From: Tritrichomonas foetus
Taxonomy: Eukaryota; Parabasalia; Tritrichomonadida; Tritrichomonadidae
DNA: 64,000 nt
Direction of reading: 5' to 3'
NCBI GenBank assembly: GCA_001839685.1
Contig: MLAK01001359.1
Coordinates: forward strand, 75,028 to 139,027
Made by a program: the position numbers and the translations under genes
Shown: piece after piece, positions 47,143-59,700 of the stretch
Position numbering within the stretch: the stretch's first letter is position 1
Layout: the number at the start of each line of letters is the position of its first letter
Notes under the pieces: generated by a model
Seen by the model: the letters and a program-made list of their open reading frames with translations, nothing else
What the model was told of the DNA's origin: nothing
Databases searched by the model: none

Positions 47143-50100
47143 TTAATCATATGTTTTAGTATATTCCGAGAAGAGGTTTGCAATTTCCAAAGGAGTAACT
47201 TTTGATTTTGGAATTTTTCTCAAAAAGTCTTTCCTTTCTTCATTCTTTGAGAAGATAAAGTCTGGTTTCACAAATGAAACATAACTAAAAATGGACATGG
47301 AAATCACAGCTGCAAGGTTCTTTGTACTCACCATTCTTTCTCTAGGAATAGTGCATTCGAAATTATTATTGCATATACAATGTACTTTATAGAACAGTGA
47401 ATCGTGCGGTGTAACAAAGAAGAGTAAATTACAATTTGGTATATCCTTGTGCTTTTTGTTTAATACTAAAGGACATTCATTAAACAAAATTCCAATTGAA
47501 AGATCTTTATCTTCATTTTGTGCATTTTTAGTGAATTGAATATCAAATAATCCCATTTTAACTTCAGGATTTACATTTTCAGAATTCTTTTGATTTGAAC
47601 TTATTAAAGCAATAAATCGTTTAAATAAAGGAGAATCATCATTTTGAGGAAAATCATTTGGGAAATAAAAGAGTTGAACATTTAATTTTGGAACAGCAGC
47701 AATTGAATCATATTCGTCAATAAGTTTCTTGGCCATTGTACCACTACGTTCCAATTCACATTCATCAAATTTATAAATATTATTTGAAAGTTGTGTTTGT
47801 ATTAAAAAGTCAATAAATTTATGCCTGATTGGTGAGTATCCACTTTTACCTAACCATTTATCATCATGCATTGCAATATAAGTTTTATCAGCATGATTAG
47901 ATGGTTTAGTAAAGTCTTGATCATGAACATTCGAATTATTTATTTGATTTATCATATCTTTAAATTGATCAATTTCCACTACATTATCATAATCACAATC
48001 TATGCTATCTTCCCGAGTTTTCTCAGTGTCAGGTAGAGAATCGACACTATCAATTTGTCTTCGAAAAGATCCCTTTTCAAGAACATCTGAAAGTTTCCAA
48101 ATGAAGAACCCACGGGGCTCTCTCACGTGGACGACAAATGAATCACTTCGCTTTTTATCACCAAGAACAGAAACAATTGTTGAGTCCCCAATCAAAAAAT
48201 GAACCAAAATTACTTCATTTTTAATTATTTGATGTGATCTATCAACAGAGCGACCTAATAAAAGACCTATTACTCCATTCATCATCATTGCAATTTTTTC
48301 ATTATTAAGAAAATCATTTTTATACTTTTTATATTCTACAAAGAAATCAAAAATTTCTATATATAACTCTTTTTGAATGGAATCATCTTCCTTAGATTTC
48401 CTAAAGATATCATCATTCCATTTTGTTATTGAAGCAACCAATATGAAGAAAGAATTTACTAAGCTTTCAGAACCTTTATTCTTTTTCACAAATTCAATTA
48501 TTTTCAGCAAAAACTCTTTAATACATGTAATTTTTATAAATGGTGGAGCGGATGCAAACAAAAGCATAATTCTTGTAAATAAACTAATGTGATAGGCAGA
48601 TTGTCCTTGTGTATCTTGAAGTATCTGAGTAATATAATTAACAAATTTATCTGGATTTTGAAAAAGTGCAATGGTTAACACATTTAATGAGATTTGTGTA
48701 CTATTTATTGACCATTTCTGGAATAATTCAATTGTTTCTTTGTCAATTGTTGAAATTTCACTGATATTTTCCAATAAAGTTGTATATTTCGAAATACTTT
48801 GAATGTTTTCTGATTTGGAATCTAAATTACGATAGGTGGTAAATGCTTTTTTGAAATAATTAATAAGCTGTTCTGAGATAAATTGTTTCAGTAAATGATG
48901 ACCGTTTAATAAAATACTTTGAATTAATTTACTTTTTTGTTTACTTTCAAATTCAATGGATTTAATGAGTGCATAAATGCATCTTTTGGCCCATTCATCA
49001 CTAATTTGCCATTTTCCAGCAATTTTCAATAAAACTCGAATAATAACTGCTGCATTTTGGAGAGTCTCGTCGTTACCACATAAAAATGGCTGAAAACACC
49101 AGTTTCCGAATAACCCGAAAAATTGGTCAGCGGGAAAATGAGGCTTATATAATTGATTGTCAAATTTAATTTTGCTTGAATTATATAATTCTTGAATCAA
49201 TTTTGATAAAATATTGAAATATTTTTGATTCTGTAAAATATTGCTCAAGTTAATACTATGAATGAAACGATATAAATGAAAACCTAACCATTTTATTTTT
49301 TGCTTTTCTTTTTCCATTTCATCTTTTTGAGGAGTAGTTAGGTCATTAGATTTTGAATATATACTTTCTAACATCGAACGATAGAGAAAATTGACTTCAT
49401 TACTCCAAACATCTAAAAACCACTCACATTGAGTTGAATTTCCCTCAATTTTACACCAATCATTTGAACAAAAGCTTTTAAAAATATCCCAAATCTCGTT
49501 CGATGTTAGATGACTATTAATAATAGTCTTAAAAAGTGTTTTTAAACATTTTCCAATTAGTTCCTTTAAATCACTGGCTGTTATTAAACATTTATTTTGA
49601 CTATCAATATTAATTAAATGATCTGATGCGCCAATTAAAATGCGAATTAATACGCTCCATGTTTTTTCATCAAAAAGATGTCCAAACTCATTTTGATAAT
49701 ACATATAATCATTGAGTAAAGCTATAATTAAATCTTTTCTTTCTTCTTCGAGTTTATTGTCAATTTCATAATCAAATATTAGCGAAGTATATCTGAAGAG
49801 TCTTCGGGCATAAACGCCCCAATAATCACCGAATAAATTTTTTTCTTTATTTCCGAGCCATTTTTTAATAATTTGGAGCGATTCTTGAAGCGATTTTTTA
49901 AATATTTTTCTGAGTGTAAGACAATAGGCAACAGCATGAATTGACCAATTAATTGTATTTAGCGTTTCAAATTCTGGCTGTTTTGAATTTCCTGAAAGAC
50001 TCGAAACAATCGTTGTTGCAACTGTCGCAGATGCATCGTCCGAAAATAAAACTAAAATATCGGTTTTTCTATCGTGTTCGTACTCGTCGTCATCTAAAAT

Positions 50101-50151
50101 TTTCAAACGAGGATCAAGCAAACGCTTGAGGATTAAAATCTTTTCGCCCAT
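47143..50151 (-). CDS. RalGAP-beta-like protein, 1002 aa
   Basis: RalGAP-beta pairs with a catalytic alpha subunit to switch off Ral/Rheb-type GTPases. The N-terminal half matches in order: NWSIHAVAYCLTLR (RalGAPB: KWTMEVICYGLTLP), EKTWSVLIRILIGASDHLI (ETWEVLLLFLLQINDILL), a WDIFKSFCSNDW-like segment, KWLGFHLYRFIHSINLSN (WFRFLHMLSNPVDLSN). The C-terminal about 200 residues fit a divergent Rap/Ran-GAP domain: VQLFYFPND, FKRFIALI, IGILFNECPLVLNKKHKDIPN (compare the W-N-E...H-I-G-N strand pair). I see no catalytic Asn helix, as in beta subunits. The longest frame begins at TTG (50154); the next codon is the ATG at 50151. A bipartite element ends 17 bases upstream. No alpha subunit is in the window. 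Confidence 0.65.
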   Translation of the reverse strand: MGEKILILKRLLDPRLKILDDDEYEHDRKTDILVLFSDDASATVATTIVSSLSGNSKQPEFETLNTINWSIHAVAYCLTLRKIFKKSLQESLQIIKKWLGNKEKNLFGDYWGVYARRLFRYTSLIFDYEIDNKLEEERKDLIIALLNDYMYYQNEFGHLFDEKTWSVLIRILIGASDHLINIDSQNKCLITASDLKELIGKCLKTLFKTIINSHLTSNEIWDIFKSFCSNDWCKIEGNSTQCEWFLDVWSNEVNFLYRSMLESIYSKSNDLTTPQKDEMEKEKQKIKWLGFHLYRFIHSINLSNILQNQKYFNILSKLIQELYNSSKIKFDNQLYKPHFPADQFFGLFGNWCFQPFLCGNDETLQNAAVIIRVLLKIAGKWQISDEWAKRCIYALIKSIEFESKQKSKLIQSILLNGHHLLKQFISEQLINYFKKAFTTYRNLDSKSENIQSISKYTTLLENISEISTIDKETIELFQKWSINSTQISLNVLTIALFQNPDKFVNYITQILQDTQGQSAYHISLFTRIMLLFASAPPFIKITCIKEFLLKIIEFVKKNKGSESLVNSFFILVASITKWNDDIFRKSKEDDSIQKELYIEIFDFFVEYKKYKNDFLNNEKIAMMMNGVIGLLLGRSVDRSHQIIKNEVILVHFLIGDSTIVSVLGDKKRSDSFVVHVREPRGFFIWKLSDVLEKGSFRRQIDSVDSLPDTEKTREDSIDCDYDNVVEIDQFKDMINQINNSNVHDQDFTKPSNHADKTYIAMHDDKWLGKSGYSPIRHKFIDFLIQTQLSNNIYKFDECELERSGTMAKKLIDEYDSIAAVPKLNVQLFYFPNDFPQNDDSPLFKRFIALISSNQKNSENVNPEVKMGLFDIQFTKNAQNEDKDLSIGILFNECPLVLNKKHKDIPNCNLLFFVTPHDSLFYKVHCICNNNFECTIPRERMVSTKNLAAVISMSIFSYVSFVKPDFIFSKNEERKDFLRKIPKSKVTPLEIANLFSEYTKTYD

Positions 50152-50168
50152 CAATCAATGTAGAAACA

Positions 50169-50190
50169 ACTTTTTCTGATTTTAATTGGC
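50169..50190 (-). promoter_or_regulatory. Bipartite promoter-like element (RalGAP-beta-like gene)
   Basis: Minus strand: GCCAATTAA, six bases, AAAAAGTT, then 17 bases to the ATG at 50151. It lies within a 132-base divergent spacer. Confidence 0.55.
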
Positions 50191-50283
50191 CATTCATCTT
50201 TGAGGCAAAATAAAGGTCAATTTAACAAGTTGATGAGATTTGTGTAATAAGGCCATTTATTTTGAACATAAAAGGTCAAATCA

Positions 50284-51339
50284 TTGTTCATGGAAACATC
50301 AGAGTACTTACAAACTCTTGTTAAAAAAGAACTTATTGACGTTCTTGCTTTTCAACAAGAGCAAACTGACCGTGTTATTCAAAATAGTTTGAAAAGGAAC
50401 GAATATTTGAAAAATATTTTATCGCAACAAAATCAAATCGAGAATCAAGACTTTCCAGATGTTCCAGAAAAACCAGCACCAGAACTAATTGATTGCTTTT
50501 TCGATATTAGACGCCAATTACAGCTAAGCATTCGAAAAAGGGATCGACTTCTTCAAATACGCGAAAAACTTCAAGAAAGAATAAATAACGCAAATACGAT
50601 TCTTCAAAATGAGAAACTCGAACAAAACAAAAGAGCGCTAAATATGTTTTCGCCAACAGTGGCCCGTTTATTAAATCAACAAATATCAAATCAACCACGA
50701 AACCAAAAGAGCAGAGTAACAGAAGCGACAATGTTTGGAAAACAACTCGAAGTGATTTCGGCTCTAAAACAGGGATCAAAACCGAGACAGATTGGCCACA
50801 TTTCATTTGATTTCGATCTCAACAATCGACAAATCAATCAAAAAATCAAAAAAAATCTCACTAAAAATGAGCATTTAATTGAAAATATAACAAATAATAT
50901 TAACAATTATCTTAAAAATACAAACAAATTAGATATCGAAATCGATCAGAGGAAGAAAGATATGGAAAGCTTCAAAAAGTTTGCCGAAACTTATTATAAA
51001 TCAACAAATGAAATTGAGAAACTAAAGTACACAAAATTATTACAAATGATGAAAAGTGTTACCAAACAAGTTCAAAATGAAAGATTCAATACATTATATG
51101 ACCATTTAATGGCTGAAAAGGAAATGGTTGATAAACAATTAGCTATACGAGGAACAGGTGACTTTGAAACAAATATTCTTAAATCAGACATTGAATTCCA
51201 GAATCTTTATCTTGGCCACCTTGCAGCCGTTGCGGGAAAGGCTCTCTCGCATATCTCAACTGAAAAGGAACCTATTGACCCACTTGAAGCAATGCAAGCT
51301 GAGATCATCAAGATGGAGAAGAATATTTCTTCTGAGTGA
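50284..51339 (+). CDS. Coiled-coil protein of unknown function, 351 aa
   Basis: Not recognised. Nearly all helical and charged, with coiled-coil-like heptads at about 10-55, 75-120 (RRQLQLSIRKRDRLLQIREK) and 190-290 (NNINNYLKNTNKLDIEIDQR). A short conserved-looking patch is HISFDFDLN (about 172-180). No signal or membrane segment. The ATG at 50284 directly follows TCATTGTTC, which resembles the TCAYT initiator known from Trichomonas, rather than an AAAAAGTT element. Divergent from the RalGAP-beta-like gene with only 132 bases between ATGs. Confidence 0.7.
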   Translation: MFMETSEYLQTLVKKELIDVLAFQQEQTDRVIQNSLKRNEYLKNILSQQNQIENQDFPDVPEKPAPELIDCFFDIRRQLQLSIRKRDRLLQIREKLQERINNANTILQNEKLEQNKRALNMFSPTVARLLNQQISNQPRNQKSRVTEATMFGKQLEVISALKQGSKPRQIGHISFDFDLNNRQINQKIKKNLTKNEHLIENITNNINNYLKNTNKLDIEIDQRKKDMESFKKFAETYYKSTNEIEKLKYTKLLQMMKSVTKQVQNERFNTLYDHLMAEKEMVDKQLAIRGTGDFETNILKSDIEFQNLYLGHLAAVAGKALSHISTEKEPIDPLEAMQAEIIKMEKNISSE

Positions 51340-51829
51340 AATTCTTGTATAAACAACATATAGATTTTTATAATAAATATATATAATTTTGATCTGTTTT
51401 TTTATGTTATTGAACCAAAAGAAATTTACAATTTTGAAATAAATATTACAGTTCTAAATAAGCACAATGATGAATCGTGTTTTGATAAAAATAGACTGAT
51501 AAACACTGTAGATTCCATTAAGAGGAATAGTGTTTGTACAAGCAGGTATGCGTTGGACAATGGAGGATTTATTTCCACCATAGTCCAACGCCCATTTCCA
51601 TTAATTTTTTGATTCATAACATTGAATATAGGCAAATTAAAAACAATATTAATCAAATATTTATATCATTTGCATTATGAACTTAACACAGAAAACCCAC
51701 TATGATGGATAGTGTTTGTACACACATCGATTAATAAACTTGGATTTATTTTGATAAAAAAAAAAGCACATTTATTTCTATTGTCCAATGTTCATTTTTT
51801 ATTTATAATCTAATTGATGTGAAAATAGT
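51340..51829. other. Convergent intergenic region with hairpin and diverged duplication
   Basis: About 490 bases between two 3' ends. ATAGTGTTTGTACA occurs at 51527-51540 and 51709-51722. Each copy is followed by a GGATTTATTT block and then a GTCCAA block (51583 and about 51784), so the region looks like an old tandem duplication of about 95 bases. The first copy contains an inverted repeat (listed separately). Confidence 0.5.
51550..51591. repeat. Inverted repeat / hairpin
   Basis: GCGTTGGAC (51550-51558) pairs with GTCCAACGC (51583-51591). The stem extends to 14 pairs with one mismatch. It is GC-richer than its surroundings. It could be a 3'-end structure or a mobile-element relic. Confidence 0.7.
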
Positions 51830-52813
51830 TCATTCATATGTAGATAGTTGAATATCCGTTGTTGTTGGAATTCCACCACGTGGTGGTGTTCCAGGCCTTG
51901 GGTCTATCATATATTCATCTTCCCATTTAACTGGATCTAAAACAGTGAATGAGCAGTATAAATTTTCATCGACTTGAAGCATTGCACCTTTATTATCAAA
52001 TTCATAACAATAATTTGGTGCAGAAAAGAGAGTTACAATTCCTTGTTCTTCTGGGAAGGGAAATTCATAACCACCCATTACTGCTTGATGAGCCCTGCAA
52101 ACTAAGTCGAAATGGAATTTCTTCAAAAATTTCTGAAGGGGCTTCTGACCAAAAACATAACTAGTACCACGATCGTTCTCGTCCCATTCTTCTACTTCTG
52201 GGTCTGGATCGGCCCATAAAAGGTCGCATAAAATTCCTTCTTCTGGGATTTCTGTAGGTCTCCTGATTTCTTTAATGTCATCAAGACTTTCAAGATCAGG
52301 TGAAATTCCTCCATGCACGCAAAATATTTTATCATCAATAATTGCAGCAACTGGAAGACAATTGAATACATCACAGAAAATCCTCCATACATTTGCATTA
52401 TAATATTGAACGCACTCTTCAAAAAAGCCAAATTGTCTGTTGATATAAGAACATTCGTGATTTCCTCTCAAAAGGAAGAAGTTTTCTGGATAGCGTATTT
52501 TGAATGCAAATAAAAGACATACGTTTTCGATACTTTGACAGCCTCTATCAACATAATCACCAAGGAATAAATAATTTGTATGGGGCGGATAGCGGCATAC
52601 TTCAAATAACCGAAGAGTATCATGATACTGACCATGTGTATCACCACAAATAGTAATGGGCGGTTGTAACTCAAGAAGAATTGGCTGGTCCAAAAATATT
52701 TGGCGAACGGTCTGGCAGAGCCAAATGATTTCTGGGACAGTTAAACCAGCTGATGTACCAGGATGTTTTGATCGAACACTGATAAGTTTATTAATAATGG
52801 TTTCAAGCGACAT
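51830..52813 (-). CDS. PP1-type serine/threonine protein phosphatase, 327 aa
   Basis: Metal-dependent phosphatase of the PPP family. All signature blocks are present: GDTHGQ (57-62), GDYVDRG (85-91), LLRGNHE (114-120), [16 protein letters not shown] and SAPNYC. The [15 protein letters not shown] and FNCLPVAAI stretches are closer to PP1 than to PP2A or calcineurin. Differences from PP1: [13 protein letters not shown] in place of the usual RAHQVVEDGYEFF. The C-terminal tail is short (DIQLSTYE) and lacks the PP1 C-terminal TPP CDK site and the PP2A DYFL end. Probably active. Start ATG 52813. A weak AAAAAGT (52892-52898) lies 78 bases upstream, with TATATAA in front at shorter spacing. Confidence 0.9.
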   Translation of the reverse strand: MSLETIINKLISVRSKHPGTSAGLTVPEIIWLCQTVRQIFLDQPILLELQPPITICGDTHGQYHDTLRLFEVCRYPPHTNYLFLGDYVDRGCQSIENVCLLFAFKIRYPENFFLLRGNHECSYINRQFGFFEECVQYYNANVWRIFCDVFNCLPVAAIIDDKIFCVHGGISPDLESLDDIKEIRRPTEIPEEGILCDLLWADPDPEVEEWDENDRGTSYVFGQKPLQKFLKKFHFDLVCRAHQAVMGGYEFPFPEEQGIVTLFSAPNYCYEFDNKGAMLQVDENLYCSFTVLDPVKWEDEYMIDPRPGTPPRGGIPTTTDIQLSTYE

Positions 52814-53760
52814 TGACTTTTAACAAGTTGGTTGTGTGCGTTTATTAATTGTTTCAATAATGTTATGAAAAATTAAATGAATTTGGATTGCACTTTTTAT
52901 CCTTATATAAAATGAAATGAGGAATGGAATCCCCACGAATTGAATTTCAGATTCGAAATTGAATGAATTACAATTTCTAATAAAGAAGTTTGATTCCCAT
53001 CTGTAAAATGAATTTACCAGTCCCAGAAGATAACCCAAGTTTTAACATTTTTACTGGAACAAATCATGCATTTTAGCCCAAAACCCTATTTAAAGGTGAT
53101 TTTATCATAATATTATTTCAAATTAATAATTCGCCAGTAAAGAAACATATGACAAATCATTTATCATAAAAATATTAAAATAACACTAACGTTAAAACCA
53201 ATTATACGATCATGAATCACAATATTCTCAATCTTGAATCTAATATTATTCATGAAAGTGAAATTATGAGCTAATACTATGTATATCAGAGTATAATGAC
53301 ATATAATATTATATATCTGATATTAGATACTACTTATGAAGATTTAGTACATGATAACATTGAAAATGTTGATTAAAAGGACCGAAGAATTCAATGCAAA
53401 AATAAAAAAATTGTGATAAGACAAAACAATAAACAATTGAAAATTTGAGTGTCTACCAATAATTTGTATTGTTATTCTACAGTTTGGAATTCTACATGAT
53501 GTATCTGATAGTGAAAACAAAATCACGCAAGGTAATCATGTATGAATGTTTGATTCAATTTTGAAGGAGCCAATGAATTTCGATATATGAAAACAATGAA
53601 AGGCCAATTCATATCATCAAAAAGGTGAAATAAAAATATTGAATTTCCATAATTTGTCAAATTGAAAAAAAAATTTTAAGCTATGATTATTCAAAAAGTT
53701 TGTCGATTTCATTCAAATTTTTGTGATGATGACAAAATAAATAACGATTATATTAAACTG
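52814..53760. other. Divergent intergenic region, no gene recognised
   Basis: About 950 bases, strongly AT-rich with palindrome-like TA-rich stretches around 53270-53335. The frames at 52820-53038 and 53344-53526 show no coding features. Confidence 0.55.
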
Positions 53761-53767
53761 AAAAAGT
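53761..53767 (+). promoter_or_regulatory. AAAAAGTT promoter-like half-site (BEACH gene)
   Basis: TATATTAAACTGAAAAAGTTT, 10 bases before the ATG at 53778, with a TATATT block six bases upstream of the half-site. Confidence 0.5.
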
Positions 53768-53777
53768 TTAAAATACA

Positions 53778-56700
53778 ATGCTGAAGAATCTTCAAGCATC
53801 ATTTCGTCTGCAAAAAGGGCTCAAATTACCACAACAAATACATAATTTATGGGTATATTACTTCACTACACCGACTTCTCAAGCAATGGTTACAGCCCCG
53901 AAAAAATCACAAATAAATGGTCATTATTCAAATTTCAACTTCCAAGATATTTCTTTAAAAGCGCTATATAATGAAGTTCAAGCTGTTGAATCGAATCCAG
54001 AAGAATCTTTGCCAGTTATTTTACATTTAGACCAACCAATTTCACAGCATTATTTCAGATTTTGCTCAACAATCTTAGTGACAAAAGTTGACCCAGAATT
54101 ACTTATGAATGCTATCGACGAAGCTACTCCTCAACTAATGAGAGCTTTAATCGCTTTTAGTTATCAATTAAAAAAAGAATTGGATAATATCAAAAACAAG
54201 CAAGAAAATACATTCTTTCCATTTAATTATCTTACTGAATTTTCTAACCTTGTTAGTGTTTTATTAAAAACACGCGGAAGATCATTCAAAGACTTTCTTT
54301 ATTTACTTACGCCTATTTTAGAGATTTTCGGGTCAAAAGAAGAAAAAGGATCTATTATATATGAAACTGCTCAAAGTTTATTTTTAATATTTCTTGAATT
54401 TATCGAGAATCACAAATGTGAAATTCAAGAACTCACTCCAGTAATTAAATTTATGATTGATTTTTTCAAAAATTATCAAGAAATGGACGAAAAATTTTCA
54501 GAGTTTTGTGTAATCCTCACACAAAACACTTCAATCTATCCATTAATATCTAAAAATTCATATGATGATTTTATCAATCATTCAATTTTTGTTCTTACTA
54601 ATATTTGCAATTCACCAATTAGTGAAACTATGTTTGATTTAGGCATGACTATTTTAAAAGCTATAACAGCAACAGTTAATCAATTTAAATTGAAAGTTAA
54701 AATTGCACAAATTTTATTGAAATTTGTAGAATGGTCGACACAAAATGATCAATTCCCAGAATTAATTTTTCCAACAGAAGAGTCAAAACATATTGTTGAT
54801 TCACTTTCCTTTCGTCCTGAATTTGAATTTATTTCACAAGATTTATTCGATAATAGCATTTTGAATGAAAAAGAATCTTTCATGCTTTCAATATCACCGC
54901 AATTGTTATCGCTGTCATCAAACCTATCAAACATTATAAGCACTGTTGCGGAATTGTGTACGAAGAGTCAAAGTGCTTTAGAAGACATTTTAGTCACTTT
55001 TCCGAAAAAAGGATTACTTTATGTATATTTAGCAGTTTCTATTTTATTTTTATGCCGTCCGCAAAACGTTGGTGAAATAATCACACATACGAAAACATGG
55101 GATTATTTTGTTTCTAAATCAGTGATTAATGATAATACTTTATATAATCGAAATAATGTTGATAGTAATATAATTAACTTAAAAGATATGATTTTAACGA
55201 TATTATTTAATTCGCCAGACAGTAATGTTTCAAGTGCATTTGGTTCAATTTTAGATCCAAATTATCCAACAGTTGTTTATAAAATAATGCAAATGATTAA
55301 TTCAATTATTTCTGATGATTTTGTTTCGGAATGCTCCGAAGGTTCTATTTTTGATAATGCAATGAGATGTTATACAGTATTTAAGAAATATTTACTATTG
55401 CATAAAGATGAACCAAAAACAGAGGATATGAAATACATGGCAATGTCCAAAAGTGCCATTCTTGTATTCATTCATGCATTTCGAATGAATGAAAAATGCA
55501 TCAAAAGTATTTTATTTAGTGATCGACGTGTTGACTTTATTATATCTTTATTATTTGAAAAGAAATCATTTAGTGCTGCACTAGATATTATTTGTAAATG
55601 CTTGGAACAAGAAAATGTTGGTGTTCTTATTAAACAATTAAACATTTTAATTAGAAAAGGGTTTGATACAATTTCTGTATTTGAATGGCAAGAATTGATT
55701 TCGGTGCTAATTGATTGCGTCAGTGTTTCAATTTCATCGAATGATAAAAACGTAATTAATTCATTCATTAAAAGTGGTTCAATTGCAACATTTTCTAAAA
55801 TTCCAAATGCTTTTGTTACGATGGAAAATGGTGCTGAAGTTGCTTTATCATTTTTACATAAATCAATCATGTTTTTCACATCATTGGTTCAAAACATGAA
55901 AAACATTGGAACATTTTTGTCTGATCCACAATGGAATTTTGTTGGAAATATGTCTGAAGCACTTCGCTTTGCTAAAATTAATGAAGAAACAGTTGATTTG
56001 TTATTTAATATCACCAAAGATGGTGGAACTCTTTGGGTGAAAGAAGGAATTGAATTGCTGTTTGTTGCAGCAGAGAAAAAAGAACTTCAAGATAAAATAT
56101 TTTCATTTTTGATTCAATTGACAAATAAATCCATAGCTAATCGTTATCAATGCTTCAGAGCAAATGCCATTACTTCATTAATCCATTTTATTGATAGGAA
56201 TCCAACAATTTCTGCTTTTGAACTTTTCAAAAATATAAGTACTTCTTATTTCAAAGTTGGTGATTTATCAATAACTGTAAAACTTTTAGCACAAGCACAT
56301 AAAGAGTATGCTGTTCATTTGGTCAATGTTCTCATGGGAATAAATGAATCTCTGGATTTTTATTCACCACGATCATTCTTCCACTTTACACCAACAAGTA
56401 CTTTTAGAATTCCACCCTTTACTATTCCTGCAACTTTTACAATTTCTATGAATATTTACATGCCTAAAAAATACAAAAAGAAGAGGCAACTTTTTGCTCT
56501 TGTTTGTGAAGATCAAAAAATTGTTTTAAATTTAATCATTAATAAATTCATTCTCGAAATAACGAATAAAGATAAAGAAAACCAATTCCAATTATATAAC
56601 GCATTTGAATTACATAAATGGACAAAGTTTGAAATTCTTATTAATCCAACAACTGTAACTTTAAATGTAAATGGGGAAATGATTACATCTGCTGTAATTC

Positions 56701-59700
56701 CAAAGAAATTCAAGTTTGAAAAACCAGTCACATTTCTGATGGGTAGAATTGAGGCAGATATTCAATATATTGGAATATCATCACGTGATAACTTTTCAAT
56801 ATCATTTAGTCCAAAATTGGTAAGTGATGGAAAAGTTGTTAATATTGCGAATAGTAAAATCATTAAAAATGCGCAGTTTTATGGATTACCTGTTCCATTT
56901 ACCATCACGTTAGTTGATGCTGTACCTCCATGCGGTGGTCCACGCATTTTTCTGCCACTTTTCAAACATATTGAATCCAAAGAATTCTTTAAACAACTTC
57001 TTGAATTTATTCGAACACTTCTTCGTGTAAATGAAGCAATGTTTGAACCACAATTCTTCCGTGGATTAGCACACACTCTCATAAAAGTGAAAGTAGATTA
57101 TTACAATAGTGATATTGTTGAAGTTCTATTTTTGATTTACAAAGTCTTGAAATCCGAGTTATTAAGAGCAGGAATGCTTACCTTCATCTTTGGTAATTTC
57201 AGTCTTTGGTCGAGAATGAAAAGAGAACAGCAAATTTTACTTTATTCATCAGTTTTCACTAATTTATTTAAGATTGATCCTGAAATTTTCATTAAGACAC
57301 TGAAATTCCATGAACTTTTGTTACATTTCTCAATGATTTTTGAAGGAAATGATTCATCCGTGAATACCTTACAAAAATCAACAAGTTGTTTATTAATGAT
57401 GTCACAAAAATCATTTACATTATTAGATGCGCAATATTTAACAGCATCCGCAATGTATACAAATGCAAATGAAATGTGCATTAAATCACTTTATCTTTTA
57501 ACAAACTTAGTCACGGAAAATTCATCTGCAATTATTACTTATTTGAAGAAATTTGGTGTTTTCCAACCATTTATTTCCGCTCTAAATTCTATTTATGAAA
57601 AAACTCGAATTATTGCAATAAATAGCATATATTATATTCAATCAATTACTAACTCTAAAAGCTTGAGTGTAGAATTAATTGATTCAATTCGAGTTTTAAA
57701 TGTTACAGATATGACAAATGCAACACTTTATAATATTTTGGCATATATGACACGAAGTGTTGATCCCAAAGATTTTCCAAACACAGTTGATACATTTGAC
57801 TTCACTAGAATCAAAGCAATATATTTCCCACAATTCTTACCTTTATTCGCCCATGTTGTTGCAATGAGCGAGCCAGAACTTCAAAAACAAGCACTTGATT
57901 ACTTCAAACAAAGTATTGTCAAATATCCAGAATCACGCCATACATTTACCAATTGCAGCCTTTGGATTTTCTGGTTTATATTTCTTGGAAATGTTGATAA
58001 AAACCGTGAAGAGTGGCTTGATTTAATCTGTAATATTATTTCATCAAATGATAATGTTTCCAATAATATTGAAATATTCCAATTCTCATGCCATATTTAT
58101 GGAATTAATCCATCTTCGTACACTCGTCGTGCATTAAATGATGCAATAACTCAGCATCCTTCGTTGAAGACAGCCCAATTTATTATTCAATATCTTTTCT
58201 TCTTCATTGATGCACCAATTGCAGAACCTGTCATGGAAGATTTAATTCATACATTTTGCCAGAAAACAGTGATGACTGAATGTCCAAAGTATGAATATAA
58301 ATTTGATACTATTATTCACGACTTTGTCGATCTGAAAATGGCAATTGAAGCTGTTAAAATTATGATTAGTCATGGCCAAGATTATTTAATTCAAACCTCT
58401 GTTTTCACTGTAATGAACTTTACTTTAGTTTGCTTTACAATTCGCCAAATTGCATGTAAGAATCAAAATGAAGCCTCTGAACTTGTCAAAAGTCTTTTAG
58501 CTTCATTTCCAAAAATTTTGAATAAACCAGAACTAGCTGTTGGGCTCTTATTGATATATCAATACTTTGGTGATGATTCGGAATTTTCAGGTGCTTTGCT
58601 CAAAATGATCCAACAAGTTGATACAACTTATGCTGGAATGAAATCGGAAAATATTATGGGCGTTGTAGATCAAAACAAAGAAACATTTGAGCGTAATATG
58701 ATGACAATTGCTGGGACACTTGATGGTGTTGTTAACCAAAGAATTTCAGCGTATCATGAAAAAGTTGTTAATGCAGTCTCTCACATATTTGCTGATGAAA
58801 ATTTGACTTTATTTGAATTAAGAAATTCTTATTCCACAAAATTATATCAAGCTAAACTTGAAGCAGAGCGTTTCATTAGAAGTAACCTTAAATATTATAA
58901 AATTATTCAAAAACGAATGAAAATGCAAAATGGTGGACCATGGTTCCAAATTCCTCCTGTTCCACATTATAAATTCGACAATGTGCTTGATCCAATTGGA
59001 CGACATAATAAAATGGCCATTAAGTTTCACTTTAATGACCATAAGGATGCATCAACTTTACGTGATACAGGAGTAGAATTATCTGAACAAGAAAGAACAA
59101 GAAACATTAAAATTGGTGAAAACCAAGTGGAAGAAGTTGAATCACCAAATGATTTCAATCTTGAATTAGATTGTCAAATGGTTACAGCCTCTAAATACTT
59201 TAAAGGAGCAATGTACGTTTCTTCAACATCGATTTATTTCGAAGCTAAGCAAACTACTGATGCCTTTGGTGATGAGCTTAATAAAACTTCAAAATTAATC
59301 GAAATCAGCTGTGACCAAATTAAGTTCATCCTGAAAAGGAGATATTTGTATGTTGACTGTGCAACTGAAGTATTTACAGTTCATAATCGATCATATTTCT
59401 TTGTTTTACCATCTGAGAAGCACCGAGTCAAATTCTTTAAAGAAATTGATTCAATTAGACCAACGAATCTTCAATTCATTCAATGGGGTGATTCATATAA
59501 GATTTATACGGATTTAAAGCTTGGTAAACGATGGAATTCTGGTGAAATCTCCAATTATGAATATCTTTATTGGCTTAACCTACTAAGTGGAAGATCTATT
59601 CATGATATCAGTCAATATCCAGTGTTCCCATGGGTTATTGGTGACTACAAGGGTTCTGAAATTGATCTAAGTAAGCCAGAAAACTACCGTGATCTTTCCA

